From contig NZ_JXXV01000011.1 in NCBI RefSeq assembly GCF_000967545.1, positions 1-64,000 on the forward strand: a stretch of 64,000 nt of DNA. Reading direction: 5' to 3'. The first letter of the stretch is position 1. Each line of letters begins with the position of its first letter. This document shows positions 18,628-30,124 of this stretch, piece by piece. Below the pieces are notes generated by a model. That model ran no database searches. It saw nothing but the letters and a program-made list of their open reading frames with translations, and was not told the DNA's origin. The DNA comes from Vibrio galatheae. Its GTDB lineage: Bacteria > Pseudomonadota > Gammaproteobacteria > Enterobacterales > Vibrionaceae. Both the position numbers and the translations under genes were made by a program.

Positions 18628-19503
18628 TTAATGCAGTGTTTTATTGCTGGTATCTGTCTGATCGAACAGCTCAGAAACCTGAGCTTCGTCAAATGAATAG
18701 TTCGTACCGCAGTAATCACAATGTAAAGAAATTGAACCAATCTCGGCCAAAATGTCATTGATTTCCGCACGATCAATGGTCACGATTGCGGCACCACTGC
18801 GCTCACGCGAACATCCACAGAAGAACTCGACCATTTGTGGTTCAAACAAACGAACTTTCTCTTGGTTATAAAGACGATACAACAACTCATTGGCTTCAAG
18901 ACTAAACAGCTCATCATTCTTCACTGTGTCTGTTAATTGCTCAAGATGCTCAAAGTCTTCTGGTGTGCCAGTACCATCAGGCATTACCTGAATCAGCATA
19001 CCTGCAGCGCGTTGTTTACCTTGGTGTTCACCAGTACGTAACCAAATGCGAGTTTTAAGCTGCTCTGAGTTGGCAAAGTAACTTTCTAAAATTTCCGACA
19101 AGTTGTCGCCATCAAGGCCAACAATACCTTGGTAACGTTCGCCTTTCTTAGGATCGATAGTAATGACTAGGTGACCTTTACCCATCATGTCATGGATAGA
19201 GGCATCATCAGCAATATCGCCTTCCCAACGAGCTACACCACGAATTTTTTGGTCGTGATCACCGTTGATCACCGCGAGCGATACAGGGCCGTCACCTTGC
19301 AGTTGCATTGTGATAGAGCCTTCGAATTTTAACGTCGCAGTCAAAAGTGTGGTTGAAACCAATAGCTCACCAAGCAGCTTCTGTAGCGGGACTGGGTATT
19401 CCTTGCTAGAAATAATACGTTGGTAAGCGTCATCCAATTGTACCAACTCGCCACGAACAGAAAGGTCTTCAAATAAGTAGCGGTTTAAAACATTGCTTGC
19501 CAT
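18628..19503 (-). CDS. hslO: Redox-regulated chaperone Hsp33
   Basis: A cytosolic holdase chaperone activated by oxidation plus unfolding. The 291 residues match the family. The C-terminal zinc redox switch is visible as CGC (about 229-231) and CDYC (about 262-265), giving the CxC-x(27-32)-CxxC arrangement that binds zinc when reduced and forms two disulfides when oxidised. It starts 29 nt after hslR and is very likely co-transcribed with it, the same pairing as in E. coli. A terminator follows. Confidence 0.97.
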   Translation of the reverse strand: MASNVLNRYLFEDLSVRGELVQLDDAYQRIISSKEYPVPLQKLLGELLVSTTLLTATLKFEGSITMQLQGDGPVSLAVINGDHDQKIRGVARWEGDIADDASIHDMMGKGHLVITIDPKKGERYQGIVGLDGDNLSEILESYFANSEQLKTRIWLRTGEHQGKQRAAGMLIQVMPDGTGTPEDFEHLEQLTDTVKNDELFSLEANELLYRLYNQEKVRLFEPQMVEFFCGCSRERSGAAIVTIDRAEINDILAEIGSISLHCDYCGTNYSFDEAQVSELFDQTDTSNKTLH

Positions 19504-19532
19504 GTGGCGATTCCTCGTAAATCTGGTAGAGC

Positions 19533-19925
19533 TTATTGGTGTTTAAATTTAATGATATCGCGGCGCTGCTTTTTGTCTGGGCGGCGTTCAGGGCTTGGGT
19601 TGTGTGCATGAAGCTTGCGACGTTGCGCATTTTCTTCACGTTTAGTTACGCTTTCTTCGGTTTCAGAATAGAGCATTTGCGCTTCAGGAGCGCCACGGCG
19701 TTGGTCAGAGATTTTCTCAATAACCACGGTTTTTTCTTCATTCCCCTGCCTTAGAGTAATCACCGCACCGAGTTCGACTGCCTTACTTGGCTTACTGCGC
19801 TGACCATTATAATGAACTTTACCGCCATCGACCATGTTACGAGCGATAGAGCGAGTTTTATAAAATCGTGCTGCCCATAGCCATTTGTCGAGTCTTACTG
19901 CTTCGGTTTGGGAACCCATTGTCAA
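19533..19925 (-). CDS. hslR: Ribosome-associated heat shock protein Hsp15
   Basis: A 130-residue RNA-binding protein that in E. coli recognises 50S subunits still carrying blocked nascent chains. An S4 RNA-binding domain covers about 10-70 ([17 protein letters not shown] at the start), followed by a basic tail ([21 protein letters not shown]). The frame begins MTMGSQ. A second ATG two codons later is an equally possible start. It is the first gene of the hslR-hslO unit and diverges from the gsp operon across about 250 bp. Confidence 0.95.
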   Translation of the reverse strand: MTMGSQTEAVRLDKWLWAARFYKTRSIARNMVDGGKVHYNGQRSKPSKAVELGAVITLRQGNEEKTVVIEKISDQRRGAPEAQMLYSETEESVTKREENAQRRKLHAHNPSPERRPDKKQRRDIIKFKHQ

Positions 19926-20179
19926 TATTGCCCTCTAAGGTGGTGGATGTGTATTCCATCGAGATGCTGTAACAATGGTGACGAATGTGACATTTTTCAA
20001 GCGAGATCATAAAAATTATGCACCGATAAAGCCACGGGGAGTAGTTTAGTGTTTAGCTTGGTTGATACAATGAAGCGTTATACCTTTGATAATCAAACAG
20101 TAACTTAGGTTGTTAGAGGTTCAGAACATGATGATGGTGGATGTAACAAGCCATCAAGCGAGCGAGATAGGGACAGCGA

Positions 20180-21073
20180 GTGAAGCAAAACAGGGCAGTG
20201 ACACTATATAAATTTGGCGAAGCACTCAAAGACGCGAGTGTCCAGCAGCGTGTCAGCTATGCAGTGATGATAGTTCTACTCGCCTGGAGTGCGTGGATTA
20301 CTGGCTCTATGATTTGGCAGCCTTGGACTAGCCCTGCTGTCGTGCAGTGGCAACCAAGTGGTGTGAAGAAACCTGGCGCGTCTAACGGCTCGCAAGTTGA
20401 TATTTCTCAACTACAAAATAGTCACTTATTCGGCCAGTATCAGGCTAATGCCCCTGTGGTTGAGCGACCGAAAGTTCAAGACGCGCCTAAAAGTCGTTTA
20501 AGTGTTGTTTTGGTCGGTGTGGTCACCAGTTCTGATGCTAATAAAAGCCTAGCTGTGATCGCCAACCGAGGTAAACAAGCAACCTACGGGATCAATGAGG
20601 TGATAGAAGGCACTCGTGCCAAATTGATACAGGTGCAGTCCGATCGTGTCATCATTGAAAACTCAGGCCGTAACGAAACGGTGATGTTGGAAGGGTTGAA
20701 GTACAGTCAGCCTTCTTCTGTAGCCGTGGCAGCAGTTAAAGAAGAAGTCGGGAGCCAAGCCTCACTCGAGTCATTGGATCAAATTCGCGAAGAAATTCGC
20801 CAAGACGCTAAGCAGATCTTCCAATATGTGCGCATGTCGCAGGTTAAACAAGACGAAGAGGTGGTAGGTTATCGTCTCTCTCCGGGCAAAGACCGGGCGT
20901 TGTTTGATTCTGTTGGCCTCGAATCCGGTGATATCGCCATCTCAATCAATGGATTGGATCTTAAAGATACCGAAGCGATGGGGGAAATATTGCGAAATTT
21001 ACCCCAGTTGACCGAGCTAAATCTAACCGTAGAGCGCAACGGTCAACCACATGAAATATACATAGAATTATAA
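20180..21073 (+). CDS. gspC: Type II secretion protein C
   Basis: An inner-membrane linker between the assembly platform and the secretin. Topology fits the family: a short cytoplasmic N terminus, one membrane helix (about 26-46), a periplasmic HR domain (about 70-170) that contacts GspD, then a PDZ domain at the C terminus (about 215-295, with GLESGDIAISINGLDL). The start is GTG with GGGA six nt upstream. It is the first gene of the twelve-gene gspC-N operon, which in Vibrio cholerae (eps) secretes toxin, proteases and chitinases. Confidence 0.95.
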   Translation: MKQNRAVTLYKFGEALKDASVQQRVSYAVMIVLLAWSAWITGSMIWQPWTSPAVVQWQPSGVKKPGASNGSQVDISQLQNSHLFGQYQANAPVVERPKVQDAPKSRLSVVLVGVVTSSDANKSLAVIANRGKQATYGINEVIEGTRAKLIQVQSDRVIIENSGRNETVMLEGLKYSQPSSVAVAAVKEEVGSQASLESLDQIREEIRQDAKQIFQYVRMSQVKQDEEVVGYRLSPGKDRALFDSVGLESGDIAISINGLDLKDTEAMGEILRNLPQLTELNLTVERNGQPHEIYIEL

Positions 21074-21112
21074 GGTTGTCGCGCGGGCGTCAGTCTATCC
21101 GAGGAGTACAAA

Positions 21113-23140
21113 GTGAACCATTGGCTTAAAAAAAGCGCATGGCTTTTAGCAGGAAGCTTATTAATGTCACCCTTTACGGTGGCGGCAAATGACTATAGTG
21201 CCAGCTTTAAAGGCACCGACATTCAAGAGTTCATTAATATTGTTGGTCGCAATCTAGAAAAGACCATTATTGTTGATCCTTCGGTTCGAGGCAAAGTTGA
21301 CGTGCGTAGTTACGACATGTTGACCGAAGAGCAGTACTACAGCTTTTTCCTTAACGTATTGGAAGTTTACGGTTTTGCTGTGGTTGAAATGGACAACGGT
21401 ATATTAAAGGTTATTAAGGATAAAGATGCCAAAACCTCAGCCGTACCAGTGGTGGGTGATGGCACGATTAACGGTGACGAAGTTGTTACTCGCGTTGTCG
21501 CGGTGCGCAATGTCTCGGTAAGAGAGTTGTCTCCTTTGCTACGCCAGCTTAACGACAACGCTGGCTCCGGTAACGTCGTTCATTATGACCCCGCTAACAT
21601 TATTTTGATCACAGGCCGTGCTGCCGTGGTTAATCGTCTTGCCGATATCATCAAGCGGGTAGACCAAGCGGGCGACAAAGAAATCGAAGTGGTTGAGTTA
21701 GAAAATGCCTCGGCTGCTGAAATGGTGCGTATTGTTGAAGCGCTCAATAAAACCACAGATGCGAAAAACACCCCTGAGTTTCTTCAGCCTAAGCTAGTCG
21801 CTGACGATCGCACTAACTCAATTCTTATCTCTGGTGACCCGCAAGTGCGTCACAGGCTGCGCAAATTGATTAAGCAGTTGGATGTGGAAATGGCCTCTAA
21901 AGGCAATAATCGCGTCGTTTATCTCAAGTATGCTAAGGCCGAAAACTTAGTTGATGTTCTTAAAGGCGTGTCCGATAACCTTCAAGCAGAAAAGTCTTCT
22001 GGCGCTAATCAATCGAGCAGTGCACAACGCGGCGAAGTGATGATTGCGGCTCACCCTGATACCAACGCGCTAGTACTGACGGCGCCGGCCGACATTATGG
22101 CCGCGCTGCAAGATGTTATTGCTCAACTCGATATACGCCGTGCTCAGGTATTGATCGAGGCATTAATTGTCGAGATGGCGGAAGGCGATGGTATCAATCT
22201 CGGTGTGCAGTGGGGCTCGTTAGAGAGTGGTGCTGTGATTCAATACGGCAATACAGGTGCGCCAATTGGGCAGGTGATGGTTGGTTTGGAAGAAGCGAAA
22301 GACACCACGTCAACGACCGCGGTTTATGACAGTGATGGAAACTTTCTGCGCAACGAAACCACCACTGAAAAAGGCGATTACTCGACGCTTGCCTCTGCAC
22401 TTGGTGGTGTAAACGGCGCCGCATTGAGCTTCGTGATGGGCGATTGGACAGCGCTGATTAGTGCAGTTTCAACCGATTCCAACTCTAATATTCTCTCGTC
22501 ACCGAGCATTACTGTGATGGACAACGGCGAGGCGTCATTCATTGTTGGTGAAGAGGTACCTGTCATTACTGGCTCGGCGGCGGGTTCAAATAACGACAAT
22601 CCTTTCCAAACCGTTGATCGCAAAGAAGTGGGTATCAAACTTAAAGTTGTGCCGCAAATTAATGAAGGCAACTCAGTCCAGCTTAACATTGAGCAAGAGG
22701 TGTCTAACGTGCTGGGGGCCAATGGTGCGGTGGACGTACGTTTTGCCAAGCGTCAACTCAATACGTCAGTCATGGTTGAAGATGGTCAGATGATTGTCTT
22801 GGGCGGCTTGATTGATGAGCGTGCGTTAGAGAGTGAATCGAAAGTACCGTTATTGGGTGATATTCCCTACCTGGGCCACCTGTTCAAGTCGACCAGTACT
22901 CAGGTCGAGAAAAAGAACCTGATGGTATTTATCAAACCAACCATCATTCGCGATGGGGTGACCGCCGATGGCATTACCCAGCGTAAGTACAACTTCATCC
23001 GTGCCGAGCAGCTCTATAAAGCCGATCAAGGCCTTAAGTTGATGGATGACGGTAATATTCCAGTGCTGCCACTATACGGTGAAGAGATAGGTCACCCGGC
23101 GGAGATTCAGGCATTTCTTGACCAGATGAGTGCGCAGTAA
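21113..23140 (+). CDS. gspD: Type II secretion secretin
   Basis: A 675-residue outer-membrane secretin that forms the export channel. A signal peptide covers about 1-25 (cut near VAA). The N0 domain follows ([18 protein letters not shown]), then N1-N3 repeats with the [20 protein letters not shown] type segments, and the secretin core at about 340-590. The core includes [12 protein letters not shown], a family-typical gate region, and the LGGLIDE motif. The C-terminal S domain follows. The start is GTG after GAGGAG. The stop overlaps the gspE start by one base. Confidence 0.97.
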   Translation: MNHWLKKSAWLLAGSLLMSPFTVAANDYSASFKGTDIQEFINIVGRNLEKTIIVDPSVRGKVDVRSYDMLTEEQYYSFFLNVLEVYGFAVVEMDNGILKVIKDKDAKTSAVPVVGDGTINGDEVVTRVVAVRNVSVRELSPLLRQLNDNAGSGNVVHYDPANIILITGRAAVVNRLADIIKRVDQAGDKEIEVVELENASAAEMVRIVEALNKTTDAKNTPEFLQPKLVADDRTNSILISGDPQVRHRLRKLIKQLDVEMASKGNNRVVYLKYAKAENLVDVLKGVSDNLQAEKSSGANQSSSAQRGEVMIAAHPDTNALVLTAPADIMAALQDVIAQLDIRRAQVLIEALIVEMAEGDGINLGVQWGSLESGAVIQYGNTGAPIGQVMVGLEEAKDTTSTTAVYDSDGNFLRNETTTEKGDYSTLASALGGVNGAALSFVMGDWTALISAVSTDSNSNILSSPSITVMDNGEASFIVGEEVPVITGSAAGSNNDNPFQTVDRKEVGIKLKVVPQINEGNSVQLNIEQEVSNVLGANGAVDVRFAKRQLNTSVMVEDGQMIVLGGLIDERALESESKVPLLGDIPYLGHLFKSTSTQVEKKNLMVFIKPTIIRDGVTADGITQRKYNFIRAEQLYKADQGLKLMDDGNIPVLPLYGEEIGHPAEIQAFLDQMSAQ

Positions 23141-24630
23141 TGGATGTCGAGTTTTCACCAAGTTTTAAGCGCTTGCCGTTTAGCTTTGCGAATCGTTTTA
23201 AGCTCGTACTTGAAACGACGGACACTGGTCTGACTCTTTACTATGTTGAGCCGATCTCAGTTCAAGCGCTGGTCGAAGTAAAGCGAGTTTGCGGGCAAGC
23301 GTTTACTTTGCAAGCGCTGAGCAAAGAAGCGTTTGATGGCAAGCTAACCGAGGCTTATCAGAGAGATTCTTCCGAAGCGCGTCAGCTGATGGAAGATATT
23401 GGCGCAGACAATGATGATTTTTTCTCGCTAGCTGAAGATCTGCCGCAGGATGAAGATTTACTCGAATCGGAAGACGACGCACCGATCATCAAGCTTATTA
23501 ACGCGATGTTAGGTGAAGCGATCAAGGAAGGGGCGTCGGATATCCATATCGAAACCTTTGAGAAAAGCTTATCGATCCGTTTTCGTGTTGATGGGGTGTT
23601 GCGTGATGTCCTCTCGCCAAGTCGTAAGTTAGCGCCGCTATTGGTTTCTCGGGTCAAGGTAATGGCTAAACTGGATATCGCTGAAAAACGAGTACCGCAA
23701 GATGGTCGTATTTCATTGCGAATTGGTGGCCGCGCGGTCGATGTGCGTGTTTCCACTATGCCGTCTTCTCATGGAGAACGTGTGGTGATGCGTTTGCTCG
23801 ACAAGAACGCCACGCGACTCGATTTACACAGTCTGGGTATGACGCCGACCAATCACGATGGTTTCCAGCAAATGATCTCGCGCCCACACGGCATTATCTT
23901 GGTCACCGGCCCTACAGGTTCTGGTAAGTCGACCACGCTTTACGCCGGACTGACAGAGATTAATAGTAACGAGCGCAATATTCTTACCGTCGAAGATCCG
24001 ATTGAATTTGATATTGATGGTATAGGTCAAACCCAGGTCAATCCTAAAGTGGACATGACGTTTGCCCGAGGCTTGCGCGCCATTCTCCGCCAAGACCCAG
24101 ATGTGGTGATGGTCGGGGAGATCCGCGACTTGGAAACCGCGCAAATTGCGGTTCAAGCCTCGTTGACTGGCCACTTGGTGATGTCGACATTACACACCAA
24201 TACCGCCGTTGGCGCGATCACGCGTTTGCGCGATATGGGAATTGAACCCTTTCTGATTTCTTCGTCACTGCTAGGCGTGTTAGCACAGCGACTTGTCCGA
24301 ACCTTATGCTCTGATTGCAAAGTACCTTATCAGGCGGACAACGAAACCAAAAAATTGTTTGAACTTGAGAGCAATGATGAGTTGACACTCTATCGAGCAG
24401 AAGGGTGCGAAGCCTGTAACTCGAAGGGGTATTGTGGGCGTACAGGTATTCATGAACTGCTCGTGATCGATGATGAGGTGCAAACCTTAATTCATAGTGA
24501 AGCGGGTGAGCAGGCGATAGAGAAACATATTCGTCAATACACCCCAAGCATTCGTCAGGATGGACTTAACAAAGTGCGTCAGGGTGTGACCTCGCTTGAA
24601 GAAGTACTGCGTGTTACCAAGGAAAGCTAA
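23140..24630 (+). CDS. gspE: Type II secretion ATPase
   Basis: A 496-residue cytoplasmic hexameric ATPase that powers pseudopilus assembly. The N-terminal domain (about 1-95) binds GspL. The ATPase core has Walker [10 protein letters not shown] (about 258-266), the Asp box, Walker B region [10 protein letters not shown] and the His box. A four-Cys zinc motif is visible as CSDC (about 388) and CEAC (about 423), which is characteristic of GspE. Start ATG overlaps the gspD stop and the stop overlaps the gspF start, consistent with tight translational coupling. Confidence 0.97.
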   Translation: MDVEFSPSFKRLPFSFANRFKLVLETTDTGLTLYYVEPISVQALVEVKRVCGQAFTLQALSKEAFDGKLTEAYQRDSSEARQLMEDIGADNDDFFSLAEDLPQDEDLLESEDDAPIIKLINAMLGEAIKEGASDIHIETFEKSLSIRFRVDGVLRDVLSPSRKLAPLLVSRVKVMAKLDIAEKRVPQDGRISLRIGGRAVDVRVSTMPSSHGERVVMRLLDKNATRLDLHSLGMTPTNHDGFQQMISRPHGIILVTGPTGSGKSTTLYAGLTEINSNERNILTVEDPIEFDIDGIGQTQVNPKVDMTFARGLRAILRQDPDVVMVGEIRDLETAQIAVQASLTGHLVMSTLHTNTAVGAITRLRDMGIEPFLISSSLLGVLAQRLVRTLCSDCKVPYQADNETKKLFELESNDELTLYRAEGCEACNSKGYCGRTGIHELLVIDDEVQTLIHSEAGEQAIEKHIRQYTPSIRQDGLNKVRQGVTSLEEVLRVTKES

Positions 24631-25853
24631 TGGCTGCATTTGAATACAAAGCGCTGGATGCTAAAGGCAAAACCAAGAAGGGCGTGATCGAAGGAGATAC
24701 CGCACGGCAGGTGCGCGCACGGCTTAAAGAGCAGGGTTTAATTCCCGTCGAGTTGAGTGAGGCGCGCCAAAAGGCGAAGAAGAATGCCAATCAAGCAACG
24801 TTTCAGTTTAAACGCGGTATTAGCACGCCGGATCTGGCGCTGATTACGCGTCAGCTCGCAACCTTAGTCCAATCGGGCATGCCGCTTGAAGAGTGTTTAA
24901 AGGCGGTGTCAGAGCAGTCAGAAAAACCTCGAATTCGCACCATGCTGCTTGCGGTGCGCGCCAAAGTGACCGAAGGGTACACCTTAGCCGACAGTTTGGC
25001 CGACTTTCCTCACATCTTCGATGAGCTGTTTCGTTCTATGGTTTCAGCGGGCGAAAAATCTGGTCATTTGGATTCTGTGTTAGAGCGTCTTGCCGACTAT
25101 GCCGAAAACCGCCAGAAGCTGCGCTCCAAATTACAGCAAGCCTTGATTTATCCCGTTGTGCTGGTGGTGTTTGCCATCGGTATTGTGGCGTTCTTACTCG
25201 CTGCTGTCGTACCGAAAATCGTCGGCCAATTTGTTCAAATGGGTCAAGAGCTGCCTCAATCTACCCAGTTTTTATTGGCGTCGAGTGACTTCATTCAGCA
25301 TTGGGGCATCTACCTATTGATCGCAGTATGCCTGTTAGGTTACCTGTTTAAATTTGCCTTAAGTAAGCCAGCGATACGTTTGAAGTGGGATCGCAAAGTG
25401 ATTGCCTTGCCACTGATTGGCAAGATCGCCCGCGGACTTAACACCTCCCGTTTTGCTCGCACACTCTCTATTTGTACTTCGAGTGCGATTCCAATTTTGG
25501 AGGGCATGCGCGTCGCTGTGGATGTCATGTCGAACCATTTTGTCAAACAACAGGTCTTAATTGCGACAGACAATGTTCGCGAAGGGGCAAGTCTGCGTCG
25601 GGCTCTAGAACAAACCAAACTTTTTCCTCCTATGATGCTGCATATGATCGCCAGTGGTGAGCAGAGTGGTGAGTTAGAAAGCATGCTGACGCGCGCAGCC
25701 GACAACCAAGATGCGAATTTTGAATCGACAGTGAATATTGCATTAGGGATCTTCACCCCTGCCTTGATCGCCTTAATGGCTGGGTTGGTGCTGTTTATTG
25801 TGATGGCCACTCTAATGCCAATTTTAGAAATGAATAACTTAATGAGTTCATAA
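24630..25853 (+). CDS. gspF: Type II secretion inner-membrane platform protein
   Basis: A 407-residue polytopic protein of the GspF/PilC family. Two homologous GspF domains (about 70-195 and 270-395) each end in membrane helices, visible as VVLVVFAIGIVAFLLAAVV near 175 and ALIALMAGLVLFIVMATLM near 375. A third helix lies near 225. It is thought to rotate or recruit pseudopilin subunits at the base of the machine. The start codon overlaps the gspE stop. Confidence 0.96.
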   Translation: MAAFEYKALDAKGKTKKGVIEGDTARQVRARLKEQGLIPVELSEARQKAKKNANQATFQFKRGISTPDLALITRQLATLVQSGMPLEECLKAVSEQSEKPRIRTMLLAVRAKVTEGYTLADSLADFPHIFDELFRSMVSAGEKSGHLDSVLERLADYAENRQKLRSKLQQALIYPVVLVVFAIGIVAFLLAAVVPKIVGQFVQMGQELPQSTQFLLASSDFIQHWGIYLLIAVCLLGYLFKFALSKPAIRLKWDRKVIALPLIGKIARGLNTSRFARTLSICTSSAIPILEGMRVAVDVMSNHFVKQQVLIATDNVREGASLRRALEQTKLFPPMMLHMIASGEQSGELESMLTRAADNQDANFESTVNIALGIFTPALIALMAGLVLFIVMATLMPILEMNNLMSS

Positions 25854-25894
25854 CAGCGTTAAGCATCGCTAAGCTGTTTTTTGTGGAGATAAAC

Positions 25895-26338
25895 ATGAAC
25901 AAAAAAATGACAAAACAATCTGGCTTCACCTTACTCGAAGTTATGGTGGTAGTGGTGATCTTAGGGATTTTGGCCAGCTTTGTGGTGCCTAACCTACTCG
26001 GTAACAAAGAGAAGGCGGATCAGCAAAAAGCGATTACTGATATTGTTGCGCTTGAGAACGCACTCGATATGTACAAGTTGGATAACAGTGTTTACCCAAC
26101 GACGGATCAAGGCCTTGAAGCGTTAGTGACCAAGCCTAGCAGTCCAGAACCGCGAAATTACCCTCAAGACGGATATATTCGTCGTCTTCCTACGGACCCT
26201 TGGGGTAATGAATATCAATACCTAAGCCCGGGTGATAATGGCAATGTTGATATCTTTACCTTAGGTGCTGATGGGCAAGAAGGCGGTGAAGGGGCCAATG
26301 CCGATATTGGTAACTGGAACCTACAAGACTTCCAATAA
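25895..26338 (+). CDS. gspG: Type II secretion major pseudopilin
   Basis: A 147-residue type IV prepilin-like protein that makes the body of the pseudopilus. Prepilin peptidase cleavage is expected at SG|FTLLEV, with Glu at mature position 5, followed by a hydrophobic helix. The C-terminal part has the Pro-Trp-Gly and acidic calcium-site features typical of GspG (DPWGNEYQYLSPG, LGADGQEGG). I prefer the ATG at 25895 (GGAG six nt upstream) over the GTG at 25883, since it gives a short charged leader. Confidence 0.96.
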   Translation: MNKKMTKQSGFTLLEVMVVVVILGILASFVVPNLLGNKEKADQQKAITDIVALENALDMYKLDNSVYPTTDQGLEALVTKPSSPEPRNYPQDGYIRRLPTDPWGNEYQYLSPGDNGNVDIFTLGADGQEGGEGANADIGNWNLQDFQ

Positions 26339-26360
26339 TTAGCCGTGACTTCGAAACCGT

Positions 26361-26948
26361 ATGCGCCGTCTTGCTGGATTTACGTTGCTCGAAATATTAC
26401 TGGTACTGGTGCTTATGTCATTGGCATCGGTAGCGGTGATTTCGCCTTTACCCGTTAGTGCAGAAGATGGCGCAAAAAAACAAGCTCAAGCGCTATTTCA
26501 TCGTATTCAACTCCTCAACGAAGAAGCGATGCTTAGTGGCAAGGATTTTGGTCTGCAAATTAATGAGAAAAAATCCAATTATGAGTTTCGCCAGTTGATG
26601 TCCGAAGGCTGGTATAAGCTAGATAAACATAGCATTCCGTACTCGACCAAACTTGACGATAACTTAGCCATTGCGTTGCAACTCGGCGGCGATGTTTGGG
26701 GGGATAAAGAGCGCTTATTTGAGCCAGGAAGTTTGTTTGACGAGGAGATGTTTGCCGAATTTGAGGAGCAAGAAAATACGCTGCCAGCGCCACAAATATT
26801 TATTATGTCGAGTGGCGAAGTGACGCCATTTTCTATTGCCATTTACCCGCAAAATCGCAGCGCACAAAATGATGCGTGGCGCATAGTGGCAAAAGAAAAT
26901 GGCCAGCTAATCGTGTTAGCGCCTGGGGAAAGTGATGAGCAAGAATAA
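26361..26948 (+). CDS. gspH: Type II secretion minor pseudopilin H
   Basis: A 195-residue prepilin-like protein with a short leader and cleavage at AG|FTLLEI, with Glu at mature position 5, followed by a hydrophobic helix (LLVLVLMSLASVAVI). The globular part is larger than GspG, as usual for GspH. The Shine-Dalgarno is weak. The stop overlaps the start of gspI, suggesting coupled translation. Confidence 0.93.
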   Translation: MRRLAGFTLLEILLVLVLMSLASVAVISPLPVSAEDGAKKQAQALFHRIQLLNEEAMLSGKDFGLQINEKKSNYEFRQLMSEGWYKLDKHSIPYSTKLDDNLAIALQLGGDVWGDKERLFEPGSLFDEEMFAEFEEQENTLPAPQIFIMSSGEVTPFSIAIYPQNRSAQNDAWRIVAKENGQLIVLAPGESDEQE

Positions 26949-27291
26949 GCAAGGTTTTACACTGCTTGAAGTGTTGGTTGCTTTGGCTATCTTTGCTACT
27001 GCGGCCATTGCCACTATGCGTTCGGTTAGCCAGCATATTAATACGCTTAACTTCCTCGAAGAGAAAACCTTTGCTGCTATGGTCGCTGATAATCAACTCG
27101 CCCAAGTCATTTTGTCTGGTAATAAACCAAGTAAGAAAAAGGGTACCGAGACACTGGCAGATCGAGAATGGTATTGGAGTGTTGAACCAGTATCCACCAC
27201 AGGCGATTTGTTGCAGGCGTTTGATGTCAAAGTTGCAGCCAGCGAGAAAGGTTCGCCAGTGGTGACGGTAAGAAGTTATGTCGCCAAGTAA
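26935..27291 (+). CDS. gspI: Type II secretion minor pseudopilin I
   Basis: A 118-residue prepilin-like protein cleaved at QG|FTLLEV and carrying Glu at mature position 5. GspI is the core of the pseudopilus tip complex with GspJ and GspK. Of two in-frame starts I prefer the ATG at 26935 to the GTG at 26932, since it leaves a leader MSKNKQG. It overlaps both gspH upstream and gspJ downstream. Confidence 0.94.
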   Translation: MSKNKQGFTLLEVLVALAIFATAAIATMRSVSQHINTLNFLEEKTFAAMVADNQLAQVILSGNKPSKKKGTETLADREWYWSVEPVSTTGDLLQAFDVKVAASEKGSPVVTVRSYVAK

Positions 27292-27928
27292 ACGCGTTCG
27301 GGCGCAAGGTTTTACCTTAATCGAAGTCTTAGTGGCGATTGCCATCTTTGCTAGCTTGAGTGTTGGCGCTTATCAGGTGCTCAATCAAGTCCAGCGTAGC
27401 AATGAAATATCCATCGAGCGTAGCGAGCGGCTAAAGTCATTGCAGAGAGCCTTGGTGTTTTTGGATAACGATTTTCGCCAGATGGCTTTGCGTCAGTCGC
27501 GTACCAATGGCGAAGATCCATCCCCGTTGTTGCTTCAATGGCAGGATTACTTGTTGGACTCAGATGCCAAAGGTGTCTTGTTTACGCGGGCTGGCTGGCG
27601 TAACCCTTCGCAGCAGTTTCCACGCGGTGAAGTGAGCAAAGTTGGCTATCGAATTAAAGATAAACAGCTGCAAAGAATATGGTGGCGCTACGTTGACACG
27701 CCTGCGGGGCAAGAAGGTATTAGCATGCCGCTGCTCGATGATGTGGAGTCATTCGATATGCGCTTCTATGATGGCTCAGAGTGGCAGCAAAATTGGGAAA
27801 CGAATCTCGCATTGCCACAAGCGGTTGCACTGAGTTTGGAGCTGAGCGACTACGGCAAAATAGAGCGTATCTACCTAACATCGGGCGGTACGTTAGAAGT
27901 GTCTGGGGAGCAGAATACCGATGGTTAG
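27278..27928 (+). CDS. gspJ: Type II secretion minor pseudopilin J
   Basis: A 216-residue prepilin-like protein, cleaved at QG|FTLIEV, with Glu5 and a helix [19 protein letters not shown]. The globular region contains WWRYVDT and DMRFYDG, typical of GspJ, which forms the tip complex with I and K. It overlaps gspI by 14 nt and gspK by 8 nt. Confidence 0.94.
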   Translation: MSPSKRVRAQGFTLIEVLVAIAIFASLSVGAYQVLNQVQRSNEISIERSERLKSLQRALVFLDNDFRQMALRQSRTNGEDPSPLLLQWQDYLLDSDAKGVLFTRAGWRNPSQQFPRGEVSKVGYRIKDKQLQRIWWRYVDTPAGQEGISMPLLDDVESFDMRFYDGSEWQQNWETNLALPQAVALSLELSDYGKIERIYLTSGGTLEVSGEQNTDG

Positions 27929-28934
27929 CAAGCAGCGCGGCGTTGCCCTGATCATTATCTTACTGCTGCTCGCTGTAATGGTGAGTATTGCGGCGAGCAT
28001 GGCTGATCGCTTGTTCAGTCAATTTCAGCGTGCTACCAACCAGATAAACTATCAGCAGGCTTACTGGTATAGCGTTGGCGCTGAAGCCTTGGCTAAGGTC
28101 GGTATAGAGCAGAGCTTTAAAGACTCAGATACCATCAACCTTTCACAGCCTTGGGCACTGGAAGAGCAAACCTATCCACTTGATTATGGCACGATGCGAG
28201 GGCGACTGACGGACCAGCAAGCGTGTTTCAATCTGAATGCGTTGGCGGGTGAAGCTGTAGCTGCTGGCTCGGATCAATCCCCCTTTTTGGTCGAGTCTTT
28301 TCAGCGCTTGCTTGAGCTGATAGAGGTTGATAGCTATCAGGCTGAAATCATCGCCCAGTCACTGTGGGAATATCTCGACAGTGATACATCAGTTAACTCA
28401 ACGGTCGGTGTTGAAGACAGCTTTTATGAATCTATGTCGCCCGCGTATATGGCCGCGAACAGCTTACTGGCAGATAGTTCTGAACTACGTACAGTTAATC
28501 AGGTTTCTGGTGAAGTGATGGAGAAAGTGCTCCCTTACGTCTGCGCGATACCTAATTCAGATTACAGGTTAAACATTAACACCCTAGACCCACAGCATGC
28601 CGCGTTGTTGGCGGCACTGTTCCAACCGACCTTGAGCGAAGATCAAGCGCGGCAGATTCTCGAAGGACGTCCGTTCGATGGTTGGGCGAGTGTTGATGAC
28701 TTTTTGAATGAAAGTGAGTTTGCCAACGTTGTCGGTGAAGTGCGTGAAAAAGGCAAAGGCTATTTGGCTGTCACGAGCGTCTATTTTGAGTTGGATGTCG
28801 AACTTCTCGTCGCCGAGTCGCGAGTCAGAGTCCGCAGCTTGCTATTTAGTAATGATAAACAAACCGCGATGGTGATTAGCCGTCGCTTCGGAGGTATCGG
28901 TGAACGAGTTTCTGATCGTTCGACTGAGCAATAA
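27921..28934 (+). CDS. gspK: Type II secretion minor pseudopilin K
   Basis: The 337-residue largest pseudopilin, which caps the tip of the pseudopilus. Its leader ends RG|VALIIIL and it lacks the Glu5 found in the other pseudopilins, which is the known hallmark of GspK. A helical domain (about 110-215) is inserted in the globular part, as in the family. It overlaps gspJ and extends 35 nt into gspL. Confidence 0.95.
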   Translation: MVSKQRGVALIIILLLLAVMVSIAASMADRLFSQFQRATNQINYQQAYWYSVGAEALAKVGIEQSFKDSDTINLSQPWALEEQTYPLDYGTMRGRLTDQQACFNLNALAGEAVAAGSDQSPFLVESFQRLLELIEVDSYQAEIIAQSLWEYLDSDTSVNSTVGVEDSFYESMSPAYMAANSLLADSSELRTVNQVSGEVMEKVLPYVCAIPNSDYRLNINTLDPQHAALLAALFQPTLSEDQARQILEGRPFDGWASVDDFLNESEFANVVGEVREKGKGYLAVTSVYFELDVELLVAESRVRVRSLLFSNDKQTAMVISRRFGGIGERVSDRSTEQ

Positions 28935-30114
28935 TTCCAGCCAAGCTATCCAGTGGTTAGTTTGGTCGGAACTGCAACAGGAAGTGATTGCAAGTGGCGA
29001 GCTGGAAAGCCTGCAAGCCTTGCCTGAGGTTGCCACTTATGCTGAAGGGCGTCGTACTATCGTCCTGTTGTCAGCGGAAAGCTTAGTGCTGGCGGATGTC
29101 GAGATTCCCGCTGGAGCGAGCCGACAACTTGAATCTATGTTGCCATATGTACTTGAAGACGATTTGGCGCAGGATGTCGATCAATTGCACTTTACCATCT
29201 TGAATAAGGCGCAAGGGCGTGCTCAGGTGTGTGCGGTTGATTCGCAATGGTTGGAACAACTTCTGATGGCGCTCAAGGACATTGGCTGCCAAATACAAAA
29301 AGTCATGCCTGACGTATTAGCCTTGCCTGATCACGAGGGGCTGTCGGCGGTAGAGCTGGGTCAGCAGTGGCTGATCAAGAAATCAACCTATAGCGGAATG
29401 TCGGTCACCAATGACTGGCTAGCGCTGGTGGCGCAATCTGACTGGGTTAAGCAAGATGATACCTTATTACCTTTAACGGCGTACTCTCCATTACCCCCTT
29501 CATTACCTCTCGATGAGCAACAAGAATGGACCCATGCTGAGCCGAAACTGGTGATGCAGCTACTGGCTGAGCAAGCGGTAACCAGCAAGATTAACTTGTT
29601 GACTGGGCAATTTAAGCCTAAATCTTCACTGAGTCGCTATTGGAAGATTTGGCAGAAAGTCGCGATTGCCGCCGTGTTTCTGCTCGCCGTGGTGGTTGCG
29701 GACAATATCCTTAAAATTCAGAACTATGAAGCTCAGGCTGCAGCCTACCGCGCTGAGAGTGAGCGCATCTTCCGTCAATCGCTACCTGGAAAAAGCAAAA
29801 TTCCTACGGTCAGTTATTTGAAACGTGAAATGGAACGTGAGCAGATGCGTTTATCTGGCGGTGGTGAGCAAAGTGAAATGCTCAGGGTGATGGTCAAGTT
29901 GCCGCCATTACTTAACCAAGTACCGGGCTTGAGTTTAACCAGCTTTAAGTATGACAGTGGACGCAACGAAGTGCGCCTACAGGCCCAGAGCCAAGACTTT
30001 CAAACCTTTGAAAAAGCGGCTCAGTTGTTGGGGGCAAGTTTCGCCGTTGAACAGGGCCAGTTGAATCGCTCTGGCAGCTTAGTCAATGGCTCATTCGTTC
30101 TAAAACCTTTGTGA
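28900..30114 (+). CDS. gspL: Type II secretion protein L
   Basis: A 404-residue inner-membrane protein that anchors the ATPase. A cytoplasmic actin-like domain (about 1-235) binds GspE. One membrane helix follows (about 251-268, [18 protein letters not shown]), then a periplasmic ferredoxin-like domain that meets GspM. The start is GTG and lies within the end of gspK. Confidence 0.95.
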   Translation: MNEFLIVRLSNNSSQAIQWLVWSELQQEVIASGELESLQALPEVATYAEGRRTIVLLSAESLVLADVEIPAGASRQLESMLPYVLEDDLAQDVDQLHFTILNKAQGRAQVCAVDSQWLEQLLMALKDIGCQIQKVMPDVLALPDHEGLSAVELGQQWLIKKSTYSGMSVTNDWLALVAQSDWVKQDDTLLPLTAYSPLPPSLPLDEQQEWTHAEPKLVMQLLAEQAVTSKINLLTGQFKPKSSLSRYWKIWQKVAIAAVFLLAVVVADNILKIQNYEAQAAAYRAESERIFRQSLPGKSKIPTVSYLKREMEREQMRLSGGGEQSEMLRVMVKLPPLLNQVPGLSLTSFKYDSGRNEVRLQAQSQDFQTFEKAAQLLGASFAVEQGQLNRSGSLVNGSFVLKPL

Positions 30115-30124
30115 GGCGCTCGCG

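Noticed and set aside
25340..25810. Minus-strand 156-residue frame inside gspF
   Set aside because: Antisense to a clearly real gene, with composition expected of a reverse-complement shadow.
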